NCBI GenBank assembly: GCA_028023455.1
Contig: JAQFVV010012973.1
Coordinates: forward strand, 179,501 to 243,500
DNA from: Epiperipatus broadwayi
Taxonomy: Eukaryota > Onychophora > Udeonychophora > Euonychophora > Peripatidae
Direction: 5' to 3'
Length of the DNA stretch: 64,000 nucleotides
The position numbers and the translations under genes are program-made. Positions within the stretch are counted from its first letter, which is position 1. Each line of letters starts with the position of its first letter. Below the pieces are notes generated by a model, which was not told the DNA's origin, searched no databases, and worked only from the letters and a program-made list of their open reading frames with translations. Below are positions 39,101-51,774 of this stretch, piece after piece.

Positions 39101-40130
39101 TATTTTCAATTTATTAGTCAATGTTGATATAATGTCTATGTATTGAATATGATTTGAAATTATTTTGTTCATCATTATATGTGTATGTGCCTATTTTGTG
39201 CGATTCATTTATATAATTGTTAAATTTATAGCCATTTGACTTGTATTTTCCAGATGGTTTCATATGGTGTAATATGCTAAAAGTTGTGAAAGAATTAGGA
39301 ATTTATCTAAGAATGATTTTTTTAATGTTTAAAATGAAATGTTAAGTAGCTATGAGGAAAGAAATCATTTAGAATATATATTATATTGTCAGGGATTGAG
39401 AGAACTCTCCCTTAGTTTACTCAAATAACTTACCATGAGTATATTATATTTCCTAGATCAAGCATTTGTGCATTATGTTGATTATATTACATGAAGTGAA
39501 GTGGTATATTTCCTTTGTTTTTTGGTGATGAGACTAAGTCCACACCAGTCTTGAACCTCGGAGTAAGGTTAGGGAGTCACTATATATTTATTGTTTAGAT
39601 TAGTAGAATTAAGAAAATCTTTTTGTCCCTCATGTGTCCATTTTGGTATGTTTTCCCATCATATATTCATATCTATGTGTAATGTGGTTTGACAATTAAA
39701 ATAAAAGGTAGGATTATTCTTTTTTATGGAACATCTAAAGCAGGAGTAATGTTAAAGTCATTGGCTGGTCTATGGCATCATCTGTATTATGATATTTTAT
39801 CTCTTAATTTCATAAGCAAACCGATGGGATGTAGCTGTGTTAATTATATTATAACAGATGGCATAATATACTAGTATGCACAAAATACTATTGATTCTGA
39901 AGATATGAAAGAGATTTGTCACTGGATTTGTATGTCTTGGGTAAATATTTCCAATCATATCATACTAATTTATTTTAAATTTAAACTCATCAAATCCTCA
40001 GAATGATTCATCCTCATCTTGAATGAGTAAACAAGGATAAAAAAAGAGAGAATGTATAGCAATTGACTTATAAAGGATAGTGTGACCTCTCTAACTTATA
40101 TGTTTAGATCCATATTGCATTGTTTAATTA
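36188..40130. other. AT-rich spacer
   Basis: Four kilobases with no recognisable gene. A weak local duplication around a TTTTATCTTTGCATTGT segment appears at about 38917 and 39003. The open frames (36871-37068, 37731-37931, 38398-38631, 39689-39874) have no known similarity. Confidence 0.45.
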
Positions 40131-40131
40131 C

Positions 40132-40490
40132 CCCAGTGTTGGCTTGGTTGACAGAGCATATTAGAATTAGCTAGTAATTTGTATATGTTTAAAATAAAAG
40201 AACAAAAAAGTTTATTTTAATGTTTAAATACTCCAATGTTTATTTATTTAGTAATGAATATTGGAATTAGCTAGTAACATGTATATGTTTGAAATAAAAG
40301 AACAAAGAAGTAATGTTTAATTATTCCAATATTAGTTTATTCAGTAATGAATATTGGAATTGGCTAATAACATGTATATGTTTGAAATAAAAGTACAAAG
40401 AAGTTTATTTTAATGTTTCTCCAATGTTAGTTTATTCAGTAATGAATATTGGAATTGGCTAATAACATGTATTGTTAAAGTAAAAGTATA
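40132..40490. repeat. Minisatellite, about four imperfect units of about 100 bp
   Basis: The unit carries the landmarks CCAATGTTAGTTTATT, AGTAATGAATATTGGAATT, GCTAATAACATGTATATGTT and GAAATAAAAGAACAAAGAAG in that order. Units begin near 40132, 40231, 40334 and 40421. Internal deletions distinguish copies: the third lacks part of the TTTATTTTAATG segment. There is no coding content. Confidence 0.8.
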
Positions 40491-42990
40491 AAATGTTGAT
40501 TTTGACTATATAATGTAATAAATGTTTTACCTAATAAAAACTTTGTTGAGAGTTATTCTTTTACATGCTTTCATATTCTTAGTTTCCACACCTACATATT
40601 GAATATGATATAATTGAACTATTTCATGAGCTTAATAATGAATATTTTCAAATCTGATATTATTTTTTCAATCCAAGCATTATATGAAATGCCTAATTAT
40701 TTGATGAACTTCTGGGAAAGTTTATGTACTTAGTTATTATTTAGATAATGATTTGAAATAAAAAGGTACCCTATTCCTTTCATTGTTTAACTACTACTAT
40801 TCCATTAGAACAATACTTAATTTTGTCATTACCTTTATGATGGTAATTGGTAGCTATTGTAGAGTATAAATTCTTAAATAAGTTATACAGTAAAATCCCT
40901 GAGACATACGCTTATTGTTTTCAAGTAAACCTATTACACAGTAAAAGTTAATTAGTGCTATATCTTTGTTTCATTTAATTTAAACTCATTATACAGTAAA
41001 GATTGTTTAGTGCATTTAAATGATGGGAGGTGATTAACTTGAACTATGACTTATTAGTTTGGATGGATGGAACTTTATCAATTTCAATTACTTATTTATT
41101 GCAAAACCAAGTAGATATTTTACTCTTGTTGATTCGTAATATTTTCTCCTGTATTTGCATATTACATATTATGAAACTCTGTGGCCCCCACTGAGCTAAG
41201 CTATAGTTGGACAGTATTCTAAAAGTCTCTATAATAATTCAAAGTAGAATCAGATCATTAATTCATTCTATTATCAATAGAATTGGTGCCCTGGATATTG
41301 GTGTTGGGGAAGGTTACATTATATATTATTAAATATATTGTATAGGTAATGGTGATGAAATATTTTTAAGTGTTATTTATTTTTACCATGTTATAACTGG
41401 AAATAAATTTTGAAAGATAATTAAGACAGTAATAGAGCATTGCAAATTTAAAAAATAAGAATAGAACACAAAGATTTGTCATAATATTTAGTATATTTTT
41501 TAATTTTATTGACTGAAATTTCAACAAATTTTTTATACCAAAATAATTGAATGTATTGTACATTAATCTTTTTAATAAAAGAATTTATATATTTGATCAT
41601 AGGCATACAATAAACTAATTTAGAAAATGTTAGTATGTTGATAAGTGAAATCTTGGTCTGCAAGACAGATAAGTTTTTACTAAAGGAATGTTTTTTGTAT
41701 TGAATTTTGCAACAGGTTTTGAATATTGATTCGGAGAAGATTAGATATTAGATGAATAGTGAAGCCTAGGAAGATTGTTAAATAATTTTTATATATTTAG
41801 GGAACTATTTCCTCAAACAATCTTATAGACTGAGGATATGTTAGTATTGAATTTAGGATAATATTCTTTTTCATAATAGTTTAGAATGGTGAAAAGTCTA
41901 GGTAAAACTTATAGGAGAGGAGAATAATAATGCAATCAATGTATGCAATATTGTTTGTTATAATGTTTATAAATGTAATTTAAATTCCAGTTATATTATA
42001 TTCGATTCTTGTTAGTATGGTAAGTAATAAATGGGGAGAAGCTCAACATGAAACTTTATAGAACAGAGTTGTGTTGCTGATTAATATTTCCTAATATACC
42101 ATAATATTGTAATTATATAATTTAAAGTAATGGGAATGCTAACTCATTATAGATTTTTTATGTGTTTGGTGCTGAAAATCAAGTCAATGGCTAAAATTAC
42201 ATCCAACTGTATGAGAATTGGTGGAGTTTTGTTGCATTTCCTAATATATTCAAACCAAATCCCAAAAGAATGTTCACTACATAAATAGGGGAATCTTTTT
42301 TTGGAAATTAAAATTTAGAAATTTAAGTAAGTTTATTTTTGATGAGAGATTCCATAATCTCAATAATAAAAAGAGACATAGATATTGATCTGAAGGTGCC
42401 AAGTATAAAAGACATTTCTAGATTATTATGAATAAAACTATTGATACAGGATATAATTGATGGTTTATTTAATTTTGTGAATGGAAATATTCAAATATCT
42501 GAGGCATTTGAGAATAAAGAGGTAAATAGCCTGCAGACCTGGATGGATTGATTCTGGGTGGAAATTAAGTTTTATTGCAAATCTTCATTTTGTTATTTAT
42601 AATTGTTTTAGACTGAAATCAAACATATAAATGAAAAACTGTGGAAGGGGAAGTTTTTGTAAGCTACAATTGAAGTTGTAGAAAATTTGAAAAATTATAT
42701 TTTTATTCTTTTTTTTAAAACTATGTAATCTTTTATGATTTCCAATGGTGTTAACATGTTAAGACTTACAGGTTGTTTGTAATATATATTCTCTTGGTCA
42801 GTTTTGAAGATCAACAATAAATATTTTGGACTTTTGTATTAAGTGATAGTTAATATATCTTATTTCAGTTTGTATTTTTGGTTTAAGACAATGATTTATT
42901 TTTTAAACTATGGATTGTAATGAGGCTTATTTTTAAGGTGGATTTCATTTATCTATAAAGTGCCTCTGAGGCTTTTAGCACAATGTCTTA
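40491..42990. other. AT-rich spacer
   Basis: No recognisable gene, RNA or shared repeat. The overlapping minus-strand frames at 41366-41663 are low-complexity. Confidence 0.45.
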
Positions 42991-42993
42991 TAT

Positions 42994-45721
42994 CAGTGAT
43001 GGTGAACCTCTGGCACACATGCTATAGATGGCACCTTCAAATTTTTTACTGGATTGCAAACTATTTATATATTATAATTTTCTTCAATATTTTTTTTTGT
43101 TGCTAAAATCTGTACTAATAAAAATTTACTGTAAACTAAAGGTAAATAAATAAATATAATATTATATTAGAATTCAATTTACAATTGAACTCTGATTAGA
43201 AGCAATAAATTATATTTTAAGTCAAATCAAGTGGTACTGTTATACAGTGTTATCTTATTCTTTAAACCTGTCAAATGATTCCAAAAAAACTAGACAGTAA
43301 ACTCAGTAAAATATTTTATAACTCTTTGAAGTAAATTTTTTCAAATCTAAAGTAAAAGTAATCAAATGGTTTTCTGTCCTAATCTTTTTTCACCTAAATG
43401 TGTTGACACCATTCATTTTTTTAATGTAATCAAAATCGCGGACAAAGGAACAAAATGCATAATCAACGCCATCAAAAGACTTTTTTTTTTGTTTTAAGTT
43501 TTGCTGTAAAAGTAAAATTATAAATCTTTGAATTTTAAAATTATTAAAGCTAATTTAAATTTACTTTTAAATAAATTTGTTACCATTATATTAATATGGG
43601 TAGTGAAAATAAAAAACAAAAATTATCAAGCAGTAGAGAATTTTAAAACTGATGAGTATGGAATGATTAACAAAGGCACCAGGTTAGTGTTTTATATTTT
43701 GCAACATTGTATTGAGAACATCATCAGTAAAACAGCATTATGAGACCAATCATTAATCACTCTGTGAAAAAAGTAAATATGAACAAAAAGAATATATTGC
43801 CCTAACATCTATAATGAAATTTATCAAAAATCATTTAAATATAACTGCTGCTAGTTTTTTTTATTTCAAATGTAATTGCCTAACATAGAAAATCTTTTAA
43901 TGATGGAGAATATATGAAAGAAGCTTGGATGAATTGTGTATCAATTCATTTTGAAGATTTTGAAAACAAAGCAAAAATTATTCAGAGCATAAAAAATTTA
44001 TTATTGTCTAAAAATACAGTTAAAAAAAGAATCCTGAAAATAGCTAACAACATAACTTACCAATGAAACAGAGATATAAAATTTTTTAGTTTAATTTCTC
44101 TCAGCCTTGATGAAAGTACAGACATAAATGGATCAGCTTGTTTGGCAATTTTTTTTTTTTGCTATTATGTTAGGAATAATATCAAAGAAGAATTGATTAG
44201 TTTAACCTCATTAGTAACAACAACAAAAGAAATAGATTTTTGCAACATAGATGTGGCCAAAATTGTATCAGTAACTACAGATGATGCTTATGGCTGGGAA
44301 AAAAGTTTTCTCACTTTATTTACCAACTGTAATCATCATTCAATTTTGGGTTTTCATTGCATTATACATAAGCAGGTTTTATGCATGAAGAACAGTTTTA
44401 AGCCACTGAATGATATTATGAACATTGTGACTAAGTTAATCAATTTTATATCTACACATTGAGTGAGAACAACTCAGTATACTATGGTTTACTTATGTAC
44501 AACAATGTTCGATTGTTGAGGAAAAGTTCTTCAAAGATCCATTGAGTGTTTAAAACAAATTAGATTGTGTTACATAATGAGAAAATAATTGAAAAATATA
44601 ATGAATTAATGGATGTTGAATTGTTTTAAAAATTAATGTTTTTTACTGATATGGGTTTGCATCTAAACAAATTAAATGTGAAACTGCAAGGTTATAATAA
44701 TAATTCAATTGTTGTCATGTTTGATTTGATGAAAGCACTTGAAGTTAAATTACCAATTTTCAACCATGATGTTATTTCTTAAACCTTCAAATATTTTTCA
44801 AATCTAAAAAAGTCCTAGACTGATTTAGAATCTTATGATAAACCAGATCAAGTAAAATTGACGCAAGACTTTTGTGCTGGTATTCAATCGACAATTAATG
44901 AAATTCTTAAGATTTACACAGTTCAGACAATTTTCAGAAATATCAAAAATTTATTTTGTACCCAGATATGACATCAATGAATGGTCTCAGGTTAGAAATT
45001 TTTGAGTGAATTAATTTGAAAGATATGGAGATGCATTCAATCGATTTTCAATGCAGTTCTATATGGAAACAGAAATATTTGTTAACTTGAGGAATGAGTT
45101 AGAAACAATGGAAAATGATCGATTATTGGATATATGTAAAAAGAATGCTGAAGAGGAACTATTGACTGCCTGTAATACTATTCTTGAAGCATTTAACTGT
45201 TTAAAAAAATTAGCAACCACTATACTATCAATTTTTTCCTCTATATATGCATGTGAATCATTGTTTTCAGAAACGAATTTTATTAAAGACAGTTTTTGAA
45301 ATAGAATGACAAATGAATCTAGTTCAACATGTATATTATTAAAAATGACAAAATGTGAACCAGATATAAAATATTTGGCATCCTATGTACAACAGCAAAA
45401 ATCTCATTAAATAATATCTATTTATGTTGATTCTATATGTTTATTTGCAAAATTTTGTTTTAATTACTATTAATTTTTTACTATAACATTTTATTCAACT
45501 TGTGCTCTTCTAAATAAATATTGTTCACTTGTATTTAGTTTATTTAGACATTTTGTTTAATTATTATTGTTATTATTTTGTTTTATATACTTTTAAAAAA
45601 GTGCAATAATTAAGTTGTTTGTATTTTGATTTAATATCTGTAGGGCACAACATGACAATCATTCAGTAAATATTTTTTGGAAATTTTTGGCAAGCAGACA
45701 TAAAAAGATTCACCACTACTG
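42994..45721 (+). mobile_element. hAT DNA transposon, 2.73 kb, degenerate
   Basis: The left end starts CAGTGATGGTGAACC (42994) and the right end is the complement of CAGTAGTGGTGAATC (ending at 45721), giving short imperfect terminal inverted repeats of the hAT type. Flanks TTATAT (left) and GTTATATA (right) fit a decayed 8-bp target duplication. The interior carries one decayed transposase gene in the same orientation. Element length is normal for an autonomous hAT transposon. Confidence 0.8.
43590..45410 (+). pseudogene. hAT transposase (ZBED5/SCAND3-type), decayed
   Basis: Translation across several frames gives an ordered transposase. An N-terminal BED-zinc-finger-like region comes first (KIKNKNYQAVENFKTDEYG, about 43600-43670). 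Next is the first catalytic Asp motif SLSLDESTDINGSA (about 44096-44137). Then follows the segment 44142-44462 with VTTDDA and FHCIIHKQVLC, typical of this family. The C-terminal dimerisation block at 45150-45299 contains FNCLKKLATTILSIF and SSIYACESLFSE. The terminus, NRMTNESSSTCILLKM... with a stop at 45408-45410, matches the usual end. Stops and frameshifts interrupt it (for example TGA near 45297 where CGA/Arg is expected, a CpG decay). The transposase would recognise the element's own inverted repeats, but this copy cannot make it. Confidence 0.85.
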
Positions 45722-46129
45722 GTTATATAATTTTAAAAAACCAGTGTGTAATGGTCAAGTGAAAGGATATTAATTGCTTCAGATGTTTAGTTTTAAAAAT
45801 AAATCTATTCCTCTTTTCATATATGATAGTGCGTTGAATTTACATTTTGTCTAATAAGAATGTTAAGTTGAGTGCATAATGATCAGACAAAGAGATAAAT
45901 GTTAATGAGAATTTAATTGAAAATTTTGTATTTTGGTTGAGTAAAAGACATAATCAATAAAAAGCTATTTGGTGTAGAAGGGAATAGAATTTGGGGACTT
46001 TTCCACACTCATGAATAGTTTGTTTAGAAAAAGTATATTTACAAATGTGGAATAAGTTATGTTGTAGTTTCCTGTTAATATAATCAGATGAGTTCATGTA
46101 TAATGCAATGTTAATGTTCAATAACTTTA
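45722..46129. other. AT-rich spacer
   Basis: Sequence flanking the hAT insertion. Nothing was recognised. Confidence 0.4.
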
Positions 46130-46695
46130 TTATAATTATATATTTATAAGATGGGTCTTGAACTCAGACTTTCAAGATCATACAGTTATACCCTCCATCT
46201 TATGCAACTGATACATATGACCACATACATGTGAAAAAAGATAAATGATCTCCAAGATACCTATTTTATGCTGAACCAATACGCATCAGTTGGGCAGATT
46301 ACTACCTCCCACAAATATGTACAATCAGGGCTCAGTTTCTATTAAGATGGCAAATTTTCAAACTTTAATGGACACACTTTAATCTTCTCCACCCTCCAAT
46401 TCTTCAGCCATCCGTATCATTGAAACCTAATGTTGGAACTCTCAAAGCCCTTGTTGATGCCAATATTATTGTCATACCCATGTTGACTTTAAGTCAGTCT
46501 GACTCCTCACATATAGGACCTTAATATATCCATTTAAATATATAGAAAAGGAATGGGCAGAATACAGGCTCAAATCTACTATGCAAACATAAGTATGTTA
46601 TCTATATCAAAGTTAATATAATTAAAAGTGATTTGAACTCAGACTTTCAACTTCCATAAAGCTATGTACTCCATTTTATACAACTGCTATCTCTT
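46130..46695 (-). mobile_element. Hammerhead/tRNA-like repeat, about 1.2 tandem units of 475 bp
   Basis: B-box-like strings on the minus strand (plus strand GGTCTTGAACTCAGACTTTCAA near 46154 and GATTTGAACTCAGACTTTCAA near 46630) are 475 bp apart. They enclose one ribozyme and the complete body. The second, partial unit ends in the A-box region (TATACAACTGCT near 46690), the same breakpoint as the 34.7-kb locus. It abuts an inverted copy. Confidence 0.75.
46246..46300 (-). ncRNA. Hammerhead ribozyme motif, core mutated
   Basis: The minus strand reads CCAA, CTGATGC, GTATTG-GTT-CAGCAT, AAA, ATA-GG-TAT, C, TTGG. The architecture is complete, but A9 is C and G12 is A, so it should be inactive. 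Confidence 0.7.
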
Positions 46696-46696
46696 C

Positions 46697-47100
46697 TAGC
46701 ATTTAAATGGACATATTAAGGTTCTCTACATGAGGGGTCAATGTGACTTAAAGTCAACATAGTCATGACAATAATAGTGGCATCAAATAAGGGCTTTGAG
46801 TTTCCCTTCATTGTATTTTCAATTGATATGGATGGGCTGAAGAATTGTAGGTTGGAGAAGATTGAAACTTGTCTATTAAAGTTTGAAGATTTATTATTTT
46901 AATATAAAGTGATCACTGATTGTATCTATGTCTGAGAGATAATGATCTGGACCAACTGATGAGTGCTGGATCAGCATGAAATATATCTTGGAGATTATTT
47001 TTTTCACATGTGGTCATGTGTATGAGTTGTATAGGATGGAGTGTATAGCTGTATAGAACATGAAAGTCTGAGTTCAAGTCCCCTCCTAATTACAATAGGT
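46697..47100 (+). mobile_element. Hammerhead/tRNA-like repeat, inverted partner copy
   Basis: The body (ATGAGGGGTCAATGTGACTT near 46730) runs through the ribozyme at 46944-46996. An A-box-like TGTATGAGTTGT follows (47019-47030) and then a B-box-like GAGTTCAAGTCC (47070-47081), on the same strand. With the preceding minus-strand copy it forms a fold-back about 0.95 kb long. Transcription by Pol III from this promoter would start near the ribozyme cleavage site. This placement is an inference from box positions. Confidence 0.75.
46944..46996 (+). ncRNA. Type I hammerhead ribozyme, core intact
   Basis: Stem I outer strand GATCT, bulge GGA, inner strand CCAA, core CTGATGA (46956-46962), stem II GTGCTG-GAT-CAGCAT, GAA, ATATAT, C17 (46987), then TTGG and AGATT closing stem I. 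Inner stem I is 4 bp, and the outer stem is 5 bp with one G-T. All core residues are present. Stem III has lost its 2-nt loop but is still self-complementary, which suits dimer formation. Predicted cleavage is after 46987. Confidence 0.85.
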
Positions 47101-48665
47101 TTAGTATAGGCAATATACTTATATTTGAATATTATATGTATTAGATTACAATATTAAATGAGAATACATAATGAAGGAATGTGATTATAGCCTTGTCTTG
47201 ATCTAATTTAGTTATCTTAAATAGATAAACTTGTGAACTATTATTTATTAACATTTCCTCTTTAGCTTCAGGAAAATTTGCAATAGAAAAATAGGACTAT
47301 CCAAAATTAAATAGGAAAGTATTTGGATCAACTGTAGATGTTATAAATTGTAGTTTCTGTGAGAATAATGATGTGAGATTTAAACTGATTTGTCCATTTT
47401 AAATTTTTTAGGTATTAGATGAGTTTATTTTTCTGAATATTCTTCTGCATGTGACAACTCTTATGAAATTTGTTCATTTTATGACAGTGATGCTGTACTA
47501 TGTTGAGACTGTTATTCTGTGTACAGATTCATTATTCAGATGAATGTTTTTAATGAGTATGTGTTAGAATTGATTACATGCTAATTAGCTTGGTATTTTT
47601 TTTTTTTTTTTTTTTAATTTTTTTTTAAGAAAGTTTGAAATTTTTTTTGAAGAGGTATTTTGCCTTGTTAGTCTTTGGATTTAGTTGTCTAATTGGCCTA
47701 TTGCAGGAAGATATGAGTCATTTCTATAAATTATTTTCTCTGCGGAACAGTCTTCAGAAAGAGGTTTCATTGTATAAATTGTTGCAGTTGTGTTATTAAT
47801 GGCTTTTACATATTGTGATATGCTAATATTTATTTGTTTCATTTCTTAGCTTGGTTTTAAGAATTAAATTTGAGTGTGTTAGAACAATGATAAGCTTTGC
47901 AGTTTCTAAGATTATCACATTTGAAATTTCTTTCTGGGCAATCTGTAATAGTACATTTCTATGATTGTCAGAAATACTCTATGGAAATGCCTCTGAAAGT
48001 GATAATAAATGGATGTAAAATTGATATGTGTAAATGATTAATGATTTTATAAAGAGTGATGTTGAAGATGACTTTATTGGTCATCATAAACACATGCTCT
48101 ATTTTTATAAAAATATTAAAACTGTATTACATTACCATTCTTTTTTTACCAGGGAGACCAAGTAGGCAGATTGAAATCTAAATGACATTTTTTAATTTCA
48201 TCTATTTAAAATCATGGCACAAATGATTTCATTATTTAAAAATTAGATATTATTCAAAAAAATATTATTATGGAATTATCTAATATTTTATAAATCATAT
48301 CCCATAGTTTTTTTATTTTTAGTAGTAACTAAAATTTCATAAAAAATTCATAATTGAAACATTTATATCCTTTGTTGTTAAAATTAAAGTTTTTCTATTA
48401 TAGAATTTTATGACAGGGAAATTGCTACATTGAATTTTAAAGATATTTGCATATATTTTTTATTATAACATTTGTTAGTTTACATGAACGATTGTTAATA
48501 GAAATAATGTTGTCTAGTTATCTATTTCTTCTTGGTTAAATTAAAACTTCTGTTTTTTTTTCTTAATTTTAAGAATATTTTCATAATTTCTGAAATTATT
48601 TATAGTTTTATATCTCTATTGTTTAAACTAACTTGTGAAGTAGACATAGATTTCTTATTAAAATA
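47101..48665. other. AT-rich spacer
   Basis: A long T tract lies at about 47597-47628. No gene or shared repeat was recognised. Confidence 0.45.
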
Positions 48666-48967
48666 TTTAATTAAAAATTATTTGTCTGAAGGTTTGTAAT
48701 GATGGTATATTATAAGATGTAATATGTTGGACTATTTCCATCATTTATGAGTGAATATTGAATGTATAGAAAATTTTAAACTTTATTTAAACTTTTCAAA
48801 TACAAACAACTTGTTAGTAATAACCTGTATTGTCTATTTGTGTGTTATTACTAACAAGTTGTTTGTATTTGAAAAGTTTAAATAAAGTTTAAAATTTTCT
48901 ATACATTCAATATTCACTCATAAATGATGGAAATAGTCCAACATATTACATCTTTTAATTAAAAATT
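48666..48967 (+). mobile_element. Palindromic retroposon, copy 2, 14-bp target duplication
   Basis: Perfect 14-bp direct repeats TTTAATTAAAAATT (48666-48679 and 48954-48967) bound an element with a 36-bp head (ATTTGTCTGAAGGTTTGTAA...). The head is followed by a nearly perfect palindrome with arms of about 107 bp (48716-48952). The outer ends read GATGTAATATGTTGGACTAT, and the centre ACCTGTATTGTCTATTTGTG. The arms differ at almost no position, so the copy is young or its arms are homogenised. It has no open frame. The duplication length again fits target-primed insertion. Confidence 0.85.
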
Positions 48968-51774
48968 GTTTCTTTATTTAGTATCACTATTGTCTGAGGA
49001 ATTATATGCTGAATTATTTGATATGTTATATTTTACTTTTTTAAAAAAGGAAATGATACTTGAATTATTATTCACTTTTTTTTTTAACAAGAAATTTGCT
49101 CCGAATTTAAAACAATATTACATTAGCTATTTCTATAGCTATTTTAGCGAAAGTTTAAATATTTAAGATAGTTTTTATATAAAAAGTTTTTAAAGAGGTT
49201 TATCTTAAGCAGCAAATCCTGTTAGTTAATTTGGTTTATTTTTAAAGTGGTATTAAAAAAGAACTAATAAAAATAAAACCATTAAGAAAAGTCAAGTTGT
49301 GGTCAGCTGCATAAATGTAATATTTTATTTCTTAATATTATATGTATTTGAAGCAACTTTATGTTGGCATTTATATTTATAAATTTTTGTAAAATTTTAT
49401 TTATGATTACTGCATTGAATGTGAATATTTTTTTATCAATTGATCTAGATTTTTCAAAGCCAACATAAATTTTAATTATTGATTTAATGAACTTAGTTAT
49501 TAATACAAATCGAAAATTAAAATTTATTCAATACAAAAATTTGTGACAATTTGTATTTTTGTAATTATATAATTTTTATTTGTCTGTGACAAATCTGTAA
49601 GAAAATTTTTTCAGTAATGGTTGTTTTGTTTTGATTTTTTTTCAAAAATTAAATTATTGTCTTTATTTTTGAAATTAAAACATACTCTAAATAATAATGC
49701 ATAATTTATTTTTAATTAAAATTATTATTATTTTAATTTGCTAATGTAAGTTTCTTTATGTAAATGTAAGAATATGAATTATAATTAAATTCAACTATAT
49801 TATTATAAATATTTTACTTATTTCAAAAGAAATTCCCCATTGTGCTTATAAGTTTTTTCAATTTGCTATATGAATGATAATATTGATTTAACACTTTTCT
49901 TACCAATGGAAATTTGTAAAATATTCGTTTCTCTTCAATACTCTTAGCATTTCTTCTTAATGACACAAATTATAATTTGTGTTTTAATATGCATTCATCT
50001 GTGTCTTGACTTGTATTCACTTTTTTATTTTTTACACATAAAAGATTTTATGTTATCTTGAACTGCCTTTAGAAAAGTTAAGATTTTCAGCTCATGCAAT
50101 ACTATAAAATTAAAATAATATAAAATAAGTTGTAAATATTTTATAAGTATATACATACAGGTATATAATATTATTTTGACTTATTAGTAACAAATATTTA
50201 ACAGGTCATTTGTCAAATGCAGAAATTACAAAGAGAAGATGTAGATAGAATAGATCTGACAGTTTAAAAATGGAGACATTCAATTGGGAGCTAAAAAAGA
50301 ATGATACTAAGATATTGTCAAGTCAATAAAAGAAATTAAAAAGAAATAATAAGATAAATATTAAATCAAATATCAAAAGCTGACTAAGAGGCTTAAGGCT
50401 GGAAAACAAATCAAAATTAAATAGAGAAAATTATAAGGCATCTCAAGAAGGGATAGTTGCAAATAAAAGTAGAACAACAGTGATATGGTAAAATGATAAC
50501 ACCGAAATATGCCATTCAAGCTGAATTAAGCCACATTATGTTGAATATAATGAGAGTTAACATTGATTATGAAAATAACAGTTAAACTAATTTTTTAAAA
50601 TAAAGCTTTTGGAGGAAGAAGTTGAAGTGAACTGAATGGAACCTTTTGATGATCTATAAAATTATTTATTATTATAATTAGCTGCATGTGATTTAGTAAA
50701 TGGTAATATCTGTGGTGACTTACAAAGATAAGAAAGTCACTAATATTATGAATGTATTGAATGAAAGAGTACCGGGTTGTTATACAATATGAGGTGTCAC
50801 AAGAAATATACTGAGTAGATTCAGTTCTTTCAGTGACAGATCTTTAGTTTAAGCCCAACTATCTGTATTTTATCTGATAAATAGATAATAAAATTTATTA
50901 GGCACAATATTCTATATAAATTAGGCTAAATGCTAGAGAATGCTAATAGAAATATCGTCCAACAGAATTTCAGATTTTCTGGATTCTGTTAACATGATCG
51001 GGATATTTAAGATTTATTAACTTTCACAATACAATTGCACATACAGCTAAAAAATGTACACATAAGATATGAGGCAGCAAATAATAATGCAAGGACTAGT
51101 CCATGTAAAGAAATTTAATCAATCAAATAGAAAAAATGGATGATGACAGTTTTGAGTGAATAAAAATTTGAAGAAATAGCAGTAGGGATCAACAAAAGAG
51201 AAATTCACCATCATTATGTTTTTGTTGTACAAGAAGTTAAAGGCAAGCTGAAAATATTTAAACAGCTAAAATATTTAAGGGAAAGATATATTAATATCAG
51301 TTTAGGAAAAAATAGTGGACTAAAGCTTAATTAAATAATTGTATAAACAGTAAAAATTATTTATCATATCATGCAAATTGAAATAAATTGAGATCCTGCT
51401 GAATCTCACTGCACTCATTAAAATCATGTATATATGGGTTTGATTTTAATTATAGTAATGTAAAAATATTGGAAACTGAAAGAAATAATAATAAAGGAAA
51501 AATTAAAGAAGCGATGTTAATATATAAATACAAGCAAAATTTAATTAATAGGCAAGCAGCAAATGTTAAGATCACAGAATTATGAAAAAGTTGACATCAT
51601 GGAATTATGGGAAAGCTGACATTTTAAAAGTATTAGTTGACAAAAACTACAAAGATAGTTGAAAGCGCTTCTAAGTGACGGTTATAGATATATTTTTATA
51701 AACTTTCAAATACTGTATTTTATAATATTTATTTAGAAATTTATGTATATTTTTTTTGAAGAAATACAGACATT
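48968..51774. other. AT-rich spacer; purine-rich stretch may be an old LINE
   Basis: At 50.2-51.6 kb the plus strand is unusually A- and G-rich, with fragments of lysine-rich frames, as in worn LINE coding regions. I could not match any motif, so no family is claimed. The rest holds nothing recognisable. Confidence 0.35.

Noticed and set aside
48716-48952. Classification of the palindrome as an ordinary DNA-transposon MITE
   Set aside because: The direct duplication is 14 bp and the palindrome has an extra one-sided head, which does not fit hAT or mariner ends.
50200-51660. Coding LINE (R2-like) in the purine-rich stretch
   Set aside because: Lysine-rich fragments are compatible with a worn LINE but I could not find any ordered RT or endonuclease motif.
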